A stretch of DNA of 64,000 bases, from the NCBI RefSeq assembly GCF_002902755.1, contig NZ_PPRS01000037.1, positions 1 through 64,000 on the forward strand, in the 5' to 3' direction. Shown here piece by piece: positions 48,392-55,988 of this stretch (positions are counted from its first letter, which is position 1; each line of letters begins with the position of its first letter). The stretch comes from Mammaliicoccus lentus. Lineage in GTDB: Bacteria; Bacillota; Bacilli; Staphylococcales; Staphylococcaceae. The notes under the pieces were generated by a model. It was not told where the DNA came from. It did no database searches and saw only the letters and a list, made by a program, of their open reading frames with translations. Position numbers and translations under genes: made by a program.

Positions 48392-48589
48392 TTATTCTGC
48401 TTCGATTGTTGCTTGGTATGAATGTGCGTGAACATTAACGTTTGTAGGTTCATTTGGATTAACCTTATATGGCTCTCCTGTAATATCTTCGTATTGTTCA
48501 GGCGTTATCCATTCATAGTAAGTAGCCTCTGCTATTTCTTCTTTACTCATCATGTTAAAGCCATATAATCTTTTCAGTGTTGAATACAT
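48392..48589 (-). CDS. XkdX-family phage protein
   Basis: A 65-residue protein. LYGFNMMSKEEIAEATYYEWITPEQYEDITGE is the XkdX pattern (helix, TPEQYEEITG). It is found after tail-fibre genes of PBSX-like and siphophages; role unknown. The start overlaps the preceding stop as TAATG after ggaggcaaaa. Its C-terminal tail (NVHAHSYQATIEAE) is longer than in small members. Confidence 0.85.
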   Translation of the reverse strand: MYSTLKRLYGFNMMSKEEIAEATYYEWITPEQYEDITGEPYKVNPNEPTNVNVHAHSYQATIEAE

Positions 48590-48968
48590 TATTTTTTGCC
48601 TCCTTCACTACCTAACATTTGTTTCGTTAAGTTTGCAATGTCTTGCTTTAATGCTTTGATTTCATTATTATGCTCTAAGTCATTTTTGATTAGTTGCATA
48701 TTCAAAGCATCTAGTTCATCAGGAGTAATATTCCCTTCATCTTTAGGCAAACTCTCAAGCCATTCCTCACGAGTAGAGCCTATCCACTCATTACCATTAA
48801 AGTAGAACGGACTGTATATTCCTTCTGGTGGCGAAACTTCTGTCCACTCATCATCGGGATATTGAAATTCTCCTTCTTCATCTTTTTAGAAACTAAGAAA
48901 AAAGCTTCTAAAGTATCTAGTGTTTCAATACCAGTACTACAAAACATCGCAACATCAGTAATGAAAAA
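48589..48968 (-). pseudogene. Truncated, frame-broken tail protein at the deletion scar
   Basis: Two frames join at an A5 run (T5 at 48883-48887); six would keep one frame. Reading through gives ITDVAMFCSTGIETLDT, then SKKDEEGEFQYPDDEW, WIGSTREEWLESLPKDEG and a C-terminal coiled coil (DALNMQLIKNDLEHNNEI). No start codon is available upstream of the fragment. It is the C-terminal part of a tail fibre or accessory gene that lies just before xkdX in full phages, so the deletion that removed the phage middle ends about 48968. Confidence 0.7.
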
Positions 48969-48983
48969 TTATTTAGGTCTCGA

Positions 48984-49175
48984 TTAATCTAACTTGAATT
49001 CAATGCTATCGATTTGTACATAATAATTATTTTTCAAATGTGGCATATATTGAATTTGCTTATTAATCATATTTTTAGAAATTGACATTTCTAAATTATC
49101 TAATGTGCCAACTTCTACAGGTCGTCTATTACCTTCTTTGTCGTAGAAGTAATAGATGACTATTTTTTTAGCCAC
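48984..49175 (-). CDS. Small early-region protein of unknown function
   Basis: A 63-residue protein (MAKKIVIYYFYDKEGNRRPVEVGTLDN ...) with an apparent beta-beta-alpha-beta fold. It follows the Cro-like gene, where early phage genes sit, and has the ribosome site ggagggtaa. It is the last surviving early gene before the deletion. No family recognised. Confidence 0.55.
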   Translation of the reverse strand: MAKKIVIYYFYDKEGNRRPVEVGTLDNLEMSISKNMINKQIQYMPHLKNNYYVQIDSIEFKLD

Positions 49176-49274
49176 TTCTTACCCTCCTTTTCCGTGAACT
49201 GACTGGTCTATCATGTTCACTGCTTAATAGTTATAATTAGTTTGTGTTGGTCGAATAAATCATATGTTCTAATT

Positions 49275-49289
49275 ACAACTATTAGTTGT
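49275..49289. promoter_or_regulatory. Operator copy O4
   Basis: acaactattagttgt is a perfect ACAAC-N5-GTTGT palindrome just downstream of the Cro-like gene. Confidence 0.65.
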
Positions 49290-49293
49290 TTTA

Positions 49294-49485
49294 TTATTTA
49301 AAAAAAATAGTCCACTCAATATCAAGTATAGATCCAATCTGTTTAGCTATTGCAACAGATGGTTGTTTTTTATTATTCTCAATCATGTTGTAATATTGAC
49401 CTGTTACACCTAATAATTTAGCCATATCTTTTTGTGTAAGATTTAATTCTTTTCTAATATCTTTTACTGAAGATAAAGTAATCAT
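49294..49485 (-). CDS. Cro-like helix-turn-helix protein
   Basis: A 63-residue HTH_3 protein. LNLTQKDMAKLLGVTGQYYNMIENNKKQPSVAIAKQIG is the five-helix core, with no further domain. It is divergent from the CI-like gene across 164 bases containing operators, the classic lambda-like switch. It would favour lytic genes by opposing the repressor. Ribosome site agaggtg. Confidence 0.88.
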   Translation of the reverse strand: MITLSSVKDIRKELNLTQKDMAKLLGVTGQYYNMIENNKKQPSVAIAKQIGSILDIEWTIFFK

Positions 49486-49506
49486 GCTATCACCTCTTTC
49501 TGTATT

Positions 49507-49580
49507 ACAACTTTAAGTGTTATATATAATATAATACAACTTTTTGTTTAAGTCAATAGAAAAATACAACTTTTTGTTGT
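49507..49580. promoter_or_regulatory. Genetic switch operators O1-O3
   Basis: Three related 15-bp sites of the form ACAAC-N5-GTTGT: 49507-49521 (acaactttaagtgtt), 49536-49550 (acaactttttgttta) and 49566-49580 (acaactttttgttgt, perfect). The starts are 29 and 30 bases apart, about three helical turns. They lie between the divergent Cro- and CI-like genes and should bind one or both. Confidence 0.7.
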
Positions 49581-49649
49581 TTGTTAAAAATAAACTAATA
49601 GTTTATATTTATTACATAAGAAAAACAAGATAATTTAGGAGTTGGAACT

Positions 49650-50030
49650 ATGTCCAATAAAGAATTAGCATCTAAATTAAAATTCTATAGAAAACGTAAA
49701 AAGTTAACTCAAAAAGATGTCGCTAATCATTTGAATATAACTCCACAAGCTTATCAGCGTTATGAATCACAAACTAATACAAATGAACCTAGTATAGATA
49801 ATCTAAAAAAGCTTAGTAGCTTGTTTAATATCAAATTAAACGATTTAATAGATATTGAAGAAAATGAAAGTGAGAAAGTTTCTCTAGAAAATGCTGAAGT
49901 TTTAATGTTCTCTGATAAAGAAGGTTGGGACGAACTGCCTGAAGAACGTAAAAAAGAAATTATGAGAGAACTATCTGATTTAGCTGATTTTTATATAGAG
50001 AAAGATAAACGTGCAAAAGGTGAAAAATAG
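49650..50030 (+). CDS. CI-like repressor (HTH; ImmA-substrate type)
   Basis: A 126-residue protein. HTH_3 at residues 6-62 (KKLTQKDVANHLNITPQAYQRYES). The C-terminal half is helical and acidic (DELPEERKKEIMRELSDLADFYIEK) and lacks an S24 protease domain, so it cannot self-cleave; repressors of this size are cut by an ImmA-type protease, which is encoded at 52432. It is divergent from the Cro-like gene. Ribosome site aggag. Confidence 0.87.
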   Translation: MSNKELASKLKFYRKRKKLTQKDVANHLNITPQAYQRYESQTNTNEPSIDNLKKLSSLFNIKLNDLIDIEENESEKVSLENAEVLMFSDKEGWDELPEERKKEIMRELSDLADFYIEKDKRAKGEK

Positions 50031-50171
50031 AAAGAAAAATATAAACTGATTTCATTCAGCTTATATTTTTTTAAACAAAATTATATTGTATTAAATTATT
50101 AGACATTTTATTATTAATAGTAAGTACATAAATTGTAGTTTGATTAAAATTTAAATTAAGGGGATGTATAA

Positions 50172-50792
50172 TTGAAAAACAAAAATAATTTTCAAAAAAT
50201 ACCGAATAACGGTATGCCTAAATGGGTAAAAAATACTTTAATTATCATTTCAATTGTATTTTTTGTAATTATATTAATGGGAATATTAGTTGCTATAACT
50301 TCGACTAGTGAAGATTCCGACAACAAAGTAGAATCTAACTCAAATAATGACAAATCAGAAGATAGTAAAATTGAAGAAATAGACAATGACGATGATGAGA
50401 CAGAAGAAGAATCGGAAGAATATAAAGCTAAACATAAATTTATGAATACACCTAAAGATGAGTTTAATATTTTAAATGCTACTAATGTCAAAGATGTTGA
50501 AAGAAATCCAAATGATTTTATAGGTAAACCTTATAAATTTGAAGGAAAAGTTATCCAAGTATTAGAGGAAGACATATATAATAATTATAGAATAGCTATA
50601 GATGATGAATATAGTAGTGTTGTTCTTGTGGAAATAGTAGATCTATCTAATAATGATAACCGAATATTAGAAGATGATTATGTAACAGTTTATAGTCAAT
50701 TTGAAGATTTAACTTCATATGAAACAGTATCTGGTTCAGAAGTAACGTTACCTAAATTCTTTTCAGATAAAGATATGATAGATATACAATAA
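50172..50792 (+). CDS. Membrane-anchored protein with acidic linker, lysogeny module
   Basis: A 206-residue protein. A single hydrophobic helix (about 23-45) anchors it; a very acidic linker (about 50-85) leads to an extracellular beta-type domain (about 95-206; FIGKPYKFEGKVIQVLE, TVYSQFEDLTSYETVSGSEVTLPKF), which looks OB-fold-like. TTG start after aagggg. Surface proteins in this place in siphophage lysogeny modules often exclude other phages. It is 12 bases ahead of a lipoprotein gene. Confidence 0.65.
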   Translation: MKNKNNFQKIPNNGMPKWVKNTLIIISIVFFVIILMGILVAITSTSEDSDNKVESNSNNDKSEDSKIEEIDNDDDETEEESEEYKAKHKFMNTPKDEFNILNATNVKDVERNPNDFIGKPYKFEGKVIQVLEEDIYNNYRIAIDDEYSSVVLVEIVDLSNNDNRILEDDYVTVYSQFEDLTSYETVSGSEVTLPKFFSDKDMIDIQ

Positions 50793-50804
50793 GGAGATGC
50801 ATAA

Positions 50805-51947
50805 ATGAAAAAAATACTAATAGCTGCCTTATCAATTACTTTATTGATAGGAGCATGTGATAATCAAAGCACTAAAGAAAGTAAAAATAGTAATAAAAAC
50901 GAATCAGTTAGTAAATCAAAAACTAATAAAAAAGAAGAAAAACAGTATAGAAAAGAATTAAGACAATTTTTAAGCACAGACTTAGCTAATTACGAAACAA
51001 TGTCTAACTATATAGAGTCTGTAGAAGAAGATATTGATCCGGATAATATTATTACTGCATATCGACAATATGCAGATGAGTTTAAAAGAAGTTTAAAAGA
51101 ACACAAAAAGAAAACAAAAAATATGAATGTAAATAACAAGGATAAAATAGTAAATGATTTCTTTGTAGAATTCAACTTATCTTTTACGAGTATGTTAAAT
51201 GGTTCATCTGATTTGATAGAAAAACTTCAAAATGAAGAAATAACAGAAGACGAATTTAATGAGAAATTAGACAATTTACAATCAACTTTAGAATCACGTT
51301 TAGATAAAGCTGACAAAAACTCTGAAGATATTTCAGATGAAGAAATAATAAAAATCATTGGAAAAGACTTGTTCAATGAGTACGAAAGAGTATTAAATAA
51401 ATTCTCTGAAGAAGATGTTTCTGAAGAAGCCAGTTCAAGCGCAAATAATGATACAGATAGCGATGATACAACATCATCCATGTACACCGAAGATGATTTT
51501 AAAGAAGTTAAATCTGAAGATATTACTTATACACAACCTGTTGGTAATTTAAATGTAAACTTTAAAGAAATGAAAACATATAAAGTTAAAGTTACAGAAG
51601 AAAATGAATACAACTTCGAAAACTATTCTACAGGAGATACAGCGTATGTATTAGGAATAGAACTTGAACTTGAAAATACATCTGAAACACCAAGTGAATA
51701 TTTTATCGATCAAGCAGAGATTGTAACAAATAACCAAGAACAAATAGAACCATCATTAATCACGCCAAAAAAATTAATTAAAACTGAACTAAAGGGAAAA
51801 GTTAAATCAAGTGGAATGATTTATTATGAATTGGAAACATCCACTGCAGACAATATAGAATGGCTAGATTTTATACTGCCTGAAATGTTTGACGATGAAT
51901 CTATGGATGTCACATTTGAAGAAAAGAAACTAAGATTAGAATTTTAA
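50805..51947 (+). CDS. Lipoprotein with acidic helical region and beta C-domain
   Basis: A 380-residue lipoprotein (lipobox IGAC, Cys18). A Lys/Asn/Ser-rich stretch, then a helical acidic domain (about 45-200: QFLSTDLANYETMSNYIESV ...), an Asp/Ser linker, and a C-terminal domain (about 240-380: YTQPVGNLNVNFKEMKTYKVKV, ALGIELELEN-like strand) of DUF4352/DUF5068 character. Adjacent to the membrane protein and within the lysogeny module, so probably expressed in the lysogen. A superinfection-exclusion role is inferred from position only. Confidence 0.68.
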   Translation: MKKILIAALSITLLIGACDNQSTKESKNSNKNESVSKSKTNKKEEKQYRKELRQFLSTDLANYETMSNYIESVEEDIDPDNIITAYRQYADEFKRSLKEHKKKTKNMNVNNKDKIVNDFFVEFNLSFTSMLNGSSDLIEKLQNEEITEDEFNEKLDNLQSTLESRLDKADKNSEDISDEEIIKIIGKDLFNEYERVLNKFSEEDVSEEASSSANNDTDSDDTTSSMYTEDDFKEVKSEDITYTQPVGNLNVNFKEMKTYKVKVTEENEYNFENYSTGDTAYVLGIELELENTSETPSEYFIDQAEIVTNNQEQIEPSLITPKKLIKTELKGKVKSSGMIYYELETSTADNIEWLDFILPEMFDDESMDVTFEEKKLRLEF

Positions 51948-52007
51948 TAAATTTTAAATTTAGCTGACCACTAAATATACTGGTCGGCTTTTATTACAAC
52001 TTTAAAC

Positions 52008-52021
52008 CGAACATACGTTCT
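52008..52021 (+). promoter_or_regulatory. LexA (SOS) box before the S24-like/ImmA genes
   Basis: cgaacatacgttct fits CGAAC-N4-GTTC-Y. A half operator (acaac, 51996-52000) lies directly to its left, so repressor and LexA could both act here. Confidence 0.75.
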
Positions 52022-52041
52022 AATATTAGGAGGAATTTAAC

Positions 52042-52413
52042 ATGAATACGAACACTTTAATTGAAATACCAGAAAGATATAAACAATTTAGAATGGATAT
52101 TACTAATTTTGCTACTTCAAAAGATAATAAGAGAATTGAGAATAATGATAAAGGTATCTGTATCTACTTTGATGATACAGATAATATAGAACCATTATTA
52201 TTTGATAGAGATATAGTAATACTCGATGATGAATTTAATGGTACACCTTTTTCGAAATATGTAGCTGAAATAAGATTTTGCGATGAAGAACACTTTGAAA
52301 TTAAAAAATTATCTAATTATGTATCTGTTGATAATTCAACCTACCCTATCGAAGATATAAATAACTTAAATATAATTGGTAAGGTTATTAAATTAATTAG
52401 ATCATTTGATTAA
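52042..52413 (+). CDS. Degenerate S24-fold (LexA/CI C-domain-like) protein
   Basis: A 123-residue protein with no HTH. TDNIEPLLFDRDIVILDDE aligns with the S24 start (x-D-S-M-E-P-x-x-x-D-G-D-I-V), but the catalytic Ser is Asn and the Gly is Arg. EEHFEIKKLSNYVSV carries a Lys where the S24 Lys sits, and STYPIEDINNLNIIGKVIKLIRSF is the closing strand pattern. So the fold is present and the serine is lost. It may bind LexA, the repressor or ImmA as a ligand. A LexA box lies 21 bases upstream. Ribosome site aggagg. The family call is my reading. Confidence 0.62.
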   Translation: MNTNTLIEIPERYKQFRMDITNFATSKDNKRIENNDKGICIYFDDTDNIEPLLFDRDIVILDDEFNGTPFSKYVAEIRFCDEEHFEIKKLSNYVSVDNSTYPIEDINNLNIIGKVIKLIRSFD

Positions 52414-52431
52414 TATTGGGGAGGTTGTTTT

Positions 52432-52893
52432 ATGAGAGTGGAAGACATTGTTAACGAAATTACAGCATATACAATTTTGGATAGAAGTGATTTGAATATC
52501 GATTATATAAGTAGCATATATAACATTATAGTAGTATATAACTCGCCTACTACATTATATGCAAAAATTAGAAATAGAGATGTCATATGCGTTAGAAATG
52601 ATAGTTCTGAAAATATGTGGCATGAATTCTGTCATGAGTTTGCTCACTTCTACATGCATTTTGGTAATCAAACAAAAATGAAAAATTTATTTAATTATAA
52701 ACAAGAAGCTGAAGCTGAAAAATTTTCATTATTATTACGTATGCCTGAACGTTTAATAGTAACTAATAATTTATGGACTGTAGATTTAATTATAGAGTAT
52801 TTTAGAGTGTCGTTTAAGGACGCTTATCGACGTTTGGAGTTACTAATGAATAGAAGTAAAACGCATCGTCTAATAGGTATTAAATCGATTTAG
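52432..52893 (+). CDS. ImmA/IrrE-type metallopeptidase
   Basis: A 153-residue protein. The zinc motif HEFAH (in MWHEFCHEFAHFYMHFG, about residues 62-78) with the third ligand Glu in EAEAEKFSLLLRMPE is clear. ImmA cleaves ImmR-type repressors to start excision or lytic growth. The CI-like protein encoded at 49650 is the likely target. It follows the S24-like gene by 18 bases and precedes the integrase by 12, one transcript behind the SOS box. Ribosome site gggagg. Confidence 0.9.
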   Translation: MRVEDIVNEITAYTILDRSDLNIDYISSIYNIIVVYNSPTTLYAKIRNRDVICVRNDSSENMWHEFCHEFAHFYMHFGNQTKMKNLFNYKQEAEAEKFSLLLRMPERLIVTNNLWTVDLIIEYFRVSFKDAYRRLELLMNRSKTHRLIGIKSI

Positions 52894-52905
52894 GAGGTAT
52901 TTAAC

Positions 52906-54132
52906 ATGTGGATGACTGAATATAAAAGTAGTAATAATAAAATTAAATATAGATTTTACGAAAGATATACGGATGATCTGACTGGTAAAGTTAAAAGAGT
53001 TAGCGTAGTTATGAATTCCAAGACTAAGCAGGCTAAAAAAGAAGCACTTAAATTATTAGATGAAAAAATTGAGGGGTTAAAAAATCAAGTTAAAATCGAA
53101 GGATATGACACACTAACCTTTAAAATTGCGTATCAAATGTGGGAGAAACATTATAAAAATAATAGTAAAAATAAATATTCTACAATGATCACATATTTAA
53201 CTAAAGGCAAAATATTAAGTAAAATACTTGATTTTGATATATTAGTACATAAGCTTAATTTACCTTATTTACAAAATTGTTTTGATAAGTTGAGAAAGTT
53301 TAATTATTCTAATCAAACCAATAGAGATGTTCTAAGAATCTTTAAGAACGTAATGAACCATATAAAACTATATTATGGTATATCTTTTCCATTTATTAAT
53401 GATATTCAAGTACCAATCAAAACAAAAACATATGAAGAAATACGAGCAAAGAAGAATAACTATCTAGAAAAAGATGAATTAAAATCAATTCTAGATGAAA
53501 TTTATGTTATGAAATTAACTGCAAATAATATTGATAATAAACGACATTATTTATTTATGTATTATATTGTTAATTTTTTATCTTTAAATGGTATGAGGAT
53601 TGGTGAGTTGTTAGCAATTGAAACTAATAATATTGATTTTCAAAACAAAAAACTAACTATAGATGGAACAATATTAAGAATTCAAAATGAAAATGGTCAT
53701 TATGGTGTCAAAGATACTACAAAAAACCAATCTAGCTACAGAACAATAGAATTAACGAATCGAAGTTGTGAGATTCTAAAGTCTTGTATTTTAGAAAATA
53801 AAAAAGCTAATCAGTGGGATAGCAGATATACTGATAGGGGATTTGTATTTACAAACTATCGTGGAAATCCAATTTATTTTAATAGAGTAAACGAGGCATT
53901 AAAAAAGGCATGCGATAATCTTAAAATAAGCAGAAAAATTACAACCCATACATTAAGACATACCCATATCTCATTTTTAACACAAATGGGCATCCCTTTA
54001 AAAACTATCATGGAGAGAGTTGGTCACAGTAACCATAAAACTACTTTAGAAATATATACACACGTAACAAATCAAATGAAAAGTGATATGATAAATAAAC
54101 TAGAAACGCTGGAAAGAAAAGATAATTTTTAA
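52906..54132 (+). CDS. int: Tyrosine-family site-specific integrase
   Basis: A 408-residue recombinase. N-terminal arm-binding domain (about 5-55), SAM-like core-binding domain (about 65-175), catalytic domain (about 185-400) with the set R (NGMRIGELLAI), H-x-x-R (HTLRHTHISFL), H/W (GHSNHKT) and Tyr nucleophile (LEIYTHV). The family is that of Gram-positive phages and ICEs. It catalysed insertion at the rny end; attR lies 95 bases beyond its stop and an arm-type site 6 bases beyond. It ends the plus-strand operon after ImmA, so expression may be SOS-linked. Confidence 0.95.
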   Translation: MWMTEYKSSNNKIKYRFYERYTDDLTGKVKRVSVVMNSKTKQAKKEALKLLDEKIEGLKNQVKIEGYDTLTFKIAYQMWEKHYKNNSKNKYSTMITYLTKGKILSKILDFDILVHKLNLPYLQNCFDKLRKFNYSNQTNRDVLRIFKNVMNHIKLYYGISFPFINDIQVPIKTKTYEEIRAKKNNYLEKDELKSILDEIYVMKLTANNIDNKRHYLFMYYIVNFLSLNGMRIGELLAIETNNIDFQNKKLTIDGTILRIQNENGHYGVKDTTKNQSSYRTIELTNRSCEILKSCILENKKANQWDSRYTDRGFVFTNYRGNPIYFNRVNEALKKACDNLKISRKITTHTLRHTHISFLTQMGIPLKTIMERVGHSNHKTTLEIYTHVTNQMKSDMINKLETLERKDNF

Positions 54133-54137
54133 TCAAA

Positions 54138-54155
54138 TTGCCCCGAATTTGCCCC
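54138..54155. repeat. Right arm-type integrase site
   Basis: ttgccccgaatttgcccc, identical to 39418-39435 and in the same orientation, directly after the int stop. Confidence 0.7.
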
Positions 54156-54179
54156 GAGATTCGGTTTATAACATAATAA

Positions 54180-54212
54180 AAACCCTCTAACCGTTGTGGT
54201 TAAAGGGTTTTA
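54180..54212. terminator. Terminator at the right end of the prophage
   Basis: aaaccctctaacc and ggttaaagggttt pair as arms with a short loop and flanking A/T-runs. It now terminates int and rny, replacing the hairpin at 39243. Confidence 0.8.
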
Positions 54213-54225
54213 AATTTCAAAGCAA

Positions 54226-55785
54226 CTATTTTGCGTATTCAGTTGCTCTCATCTCCCGGACAACTGTCACTTTAATATGCCCTGGATATTGTAATTCACT
54301 TTCTATTTGGTCTTTAATACCTTTTGCTATTCTATGTGCTTTTAAGTCATCAATATCTTCAGGTGATACTATTACTCTAATTTCTCTACCTGCTTGAATC
54401 GCATATGCTTTTTCAACACCGTCATAGTCTTCAGATATTTCTTCTAATCTCTCTAGTCGTTTAACATAGTTTTCTAATGTCTCACGTCTAGCTCCTGGTC
54501 TAGCAGCGCTTAATGCGTCTGCAGCAGCTACGAGTATAGAGATGACTGATGTCGGTTCTACATCCCCATGATGAGAGTGTATTGCATTTATGACTGTATC
54601 ATGTTCATGATATTTCTTAGCAAGTTCTACCCCTATTTCAACATGGCTGCCTTCAACTTCATGATCGATAGCTTTACCAATATCATGTAATAAACCTGCA
54701 CGTTTCGCTAATGTTTCATCTTCACCTAATTCAGCTGCTAACATTCCTGAAAGTTGTGCAACTTCTATAGAGTGTTTCAGAACACTTTGACCGTAGCTTG
54801 TACGATATTTCATTCTTCCTAATATCTTAACTAATTCTGGATGTAAGTTATGAATACCTAATTCAAAGGTAGCTTGTTCTCCTGATTCTCTCATCAAGTC
54901 ATCTACTTCTCTTCTTGCTTTTTCAACCATATCTTCAATTCGACCTGGATGTATACGTCCATCAGATACTAAATTAGTTAAGGCTGTCTTAGCAATTTCT
55001 CTTCGAATTGGGTCAAAACCAGATAATATTACTGCTTCTGGTGTATCGTCTATAATCAAATCTACTCCTGTTAATGTTTCTAAAGTACGTATATTTCGAC
55101 CTTCACGACCGATGATACGTCCTTTCATTTCATCGTTTGGTAAATTCACGACTGATACTGTTGATTCTGAAGTATGATCTGCCGCTAATCTTTGTACTGT
55201 AGTAGCTAACAGTTCCTTTGCTTTCTTATCAACATTTGATTTAAGTTCACGTTCTTTTTCCTTTACAAGTACGGCAATATCATGTGACAGTTCTTCTTCG
55301 ACTTTTGAAAATTGCTCTTTACGAGCTTCTTCGCGTGTCAATCCGGAGATGCGTTCTAGTTCTTGTTCATGTTTCGTTATTATGTCTTGAACATTACTCT
55401 CTTTTGCATCTACCTGTTGTTGTCGCTCTTCAATTTTAGCTTCTTTGTTTTCTAGAATTTCATCTTTTTTGTCTAAAAGATCAGATTTGCGCTCTAAATT
55501 TTCTTCTTTTTGAAGTAATCTTGATTCTTGTTTTTGTAGGTCACTTCTTCTCTCTCGAATTTCACTATCAAGATGATCTCTAATTTGTTGATTTTCTTCT
55601 TTTGCTTCTAGCAATTTCTCTTTCTTTAGGCTCTCAGCTTCTTTGTTCGCTTCACTTAAAATATAGTGAGCTGACTGACGAGCTTGATCTTGCTTTTTCG
55701 TTAAGCTATTTTGTGCGAAAAAGTATCCTACAACAACACCTAGAATAACTCCTAGCAAAATGAGTAAGAGGGTTAATAAGTCCAC
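54226..55785 (-). CDS. rny: Ribonuclease Y
   Basis: A 519-residue membrane endoribonuclease that starts mRNA decay. One N-terminal helix (about 3-23), a long coiled coil (about 25-190), a KH RNA-binding domain (about 205-270; [15 protein letters not shown]) and an HD domain (about 330-430; [12 protein letters not shown], metal site). GTG start after aaggaggtg. The stop codon is provided by the inserted prophage; EYAK at the end is unchanged, so the protein should be whole. In S. aureus it is known as CvfA and it works with RicA (19443) and YmdB (28792). Confidence 0.97.
   Translation of the reverse strand: MDLLTLLLILLGVILGVVVGYFFAQNSLTKKQDQARQSAHYILSEANKEAESLKKEKLLEAKEENQQIRDHLDSEIRERRSDLQKQESRLLQKEENLERKSDLLDKKDEILENKEAKIEERQQQVDAKESNVQDIITKHEQELERISGLTREEARKEQFSKVEEELSHDIAVLVKEKERELKSNVDKKAKELLATTVQRLAADHTSESTVSVVNLPNDEMKGRIIGREGRNIRTLETLTGVDLIIDDTPEAVILSGFDPIRREIAKTALTNLVSDGRIHPGRIEDMVEKARREVDDLMRESGEQATFELGIHNLHPELVKILGRMKYRTSYGQSVLKHSIEVAQLSGMLAAELGEDETLAKRAGLLHDIGKAIDHEVEGSHVEIGVELAKKYHEHDTVINAIHSHHGDVEPTSVISILVAAADALSAARPGARRETLENYVKRLERLEEISEDYDGVEKAYAIQAGREIRVIVSPEDIDDLKAHRIAKGIKDQIESELQYPGHIKVTVVREMRATEYAK
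54227..54240. mobile_element. attR core within the last codons of rny
   Basis: tattttgcgtattc, exact copy of attL. On the minus strand it encodes the last codons GAA TAC GCA AAA of rny; the phage DNA supplies the stop TAG. Confidence 0.85.
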
Positions 55786-55935
55786 ATAAACACCTCCTTC
55801 TATCTAGGTTTTTACGTCTTATATATACAAAAATATGATTAAATGAAACTATGGAATCATACAACTCAATTGTACGTTTAAATTTGTACAAGTGTCAAGG
55901 ACATCACCTTTATTTTTCATATGATTTCAATAAAA

Positions 55936-55980
55936 AAGCGTTCTATAAATCATCTCATTACAAGTGATTTATAGAACGCT
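55936..55980. terminator. recA terminator
   Basis: The perfect arms agcgttctataaatca and tgatttatagaacgct enclose a 12-base loop, with flanking A-runs and T-runs. Confidence 0.85.
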
Positions 55981-55988
55981 AATAAAAG

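Larger units (their letters stand above)
39290..54240. mobile_element. Prophage remnant integrated in the 3' end of rny
   Basis: A 15-kb element bounded by 14-bp att cores. Plus-strand genes from the right switch to the edge: CI-like repressor, two surface proteins, S24-like, ImmA-like, integrase. Minus-strand genes: Cro-like, one small gene, then directly the end of a tail gene, XkdX, a coiled-coil/membrane protein, a membrane protein, BppU, LamG protein, holin and endolysin, then cargo. Replication, terminase, portal, capsid, tape-measure and most tail genes are missing, so it cannot form particles alone. Integration and induction parts look complete. Confidence 0.85.

Noticed and set aside
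48596..48805. Plus-strand ORF opposite the tail fragment
   Set aside because: It is the shadow of the minus-strand tail fragment and has no ribosome site or protein-like composition.
39290..54240. Phage-inducible chromosomal island (SaPI type)
   Set aside because: No primase/replication initiator, small terminase or capsid-interference genes are seen; the presence of holin, endolysin and BppU fits a decayed siphophage better.
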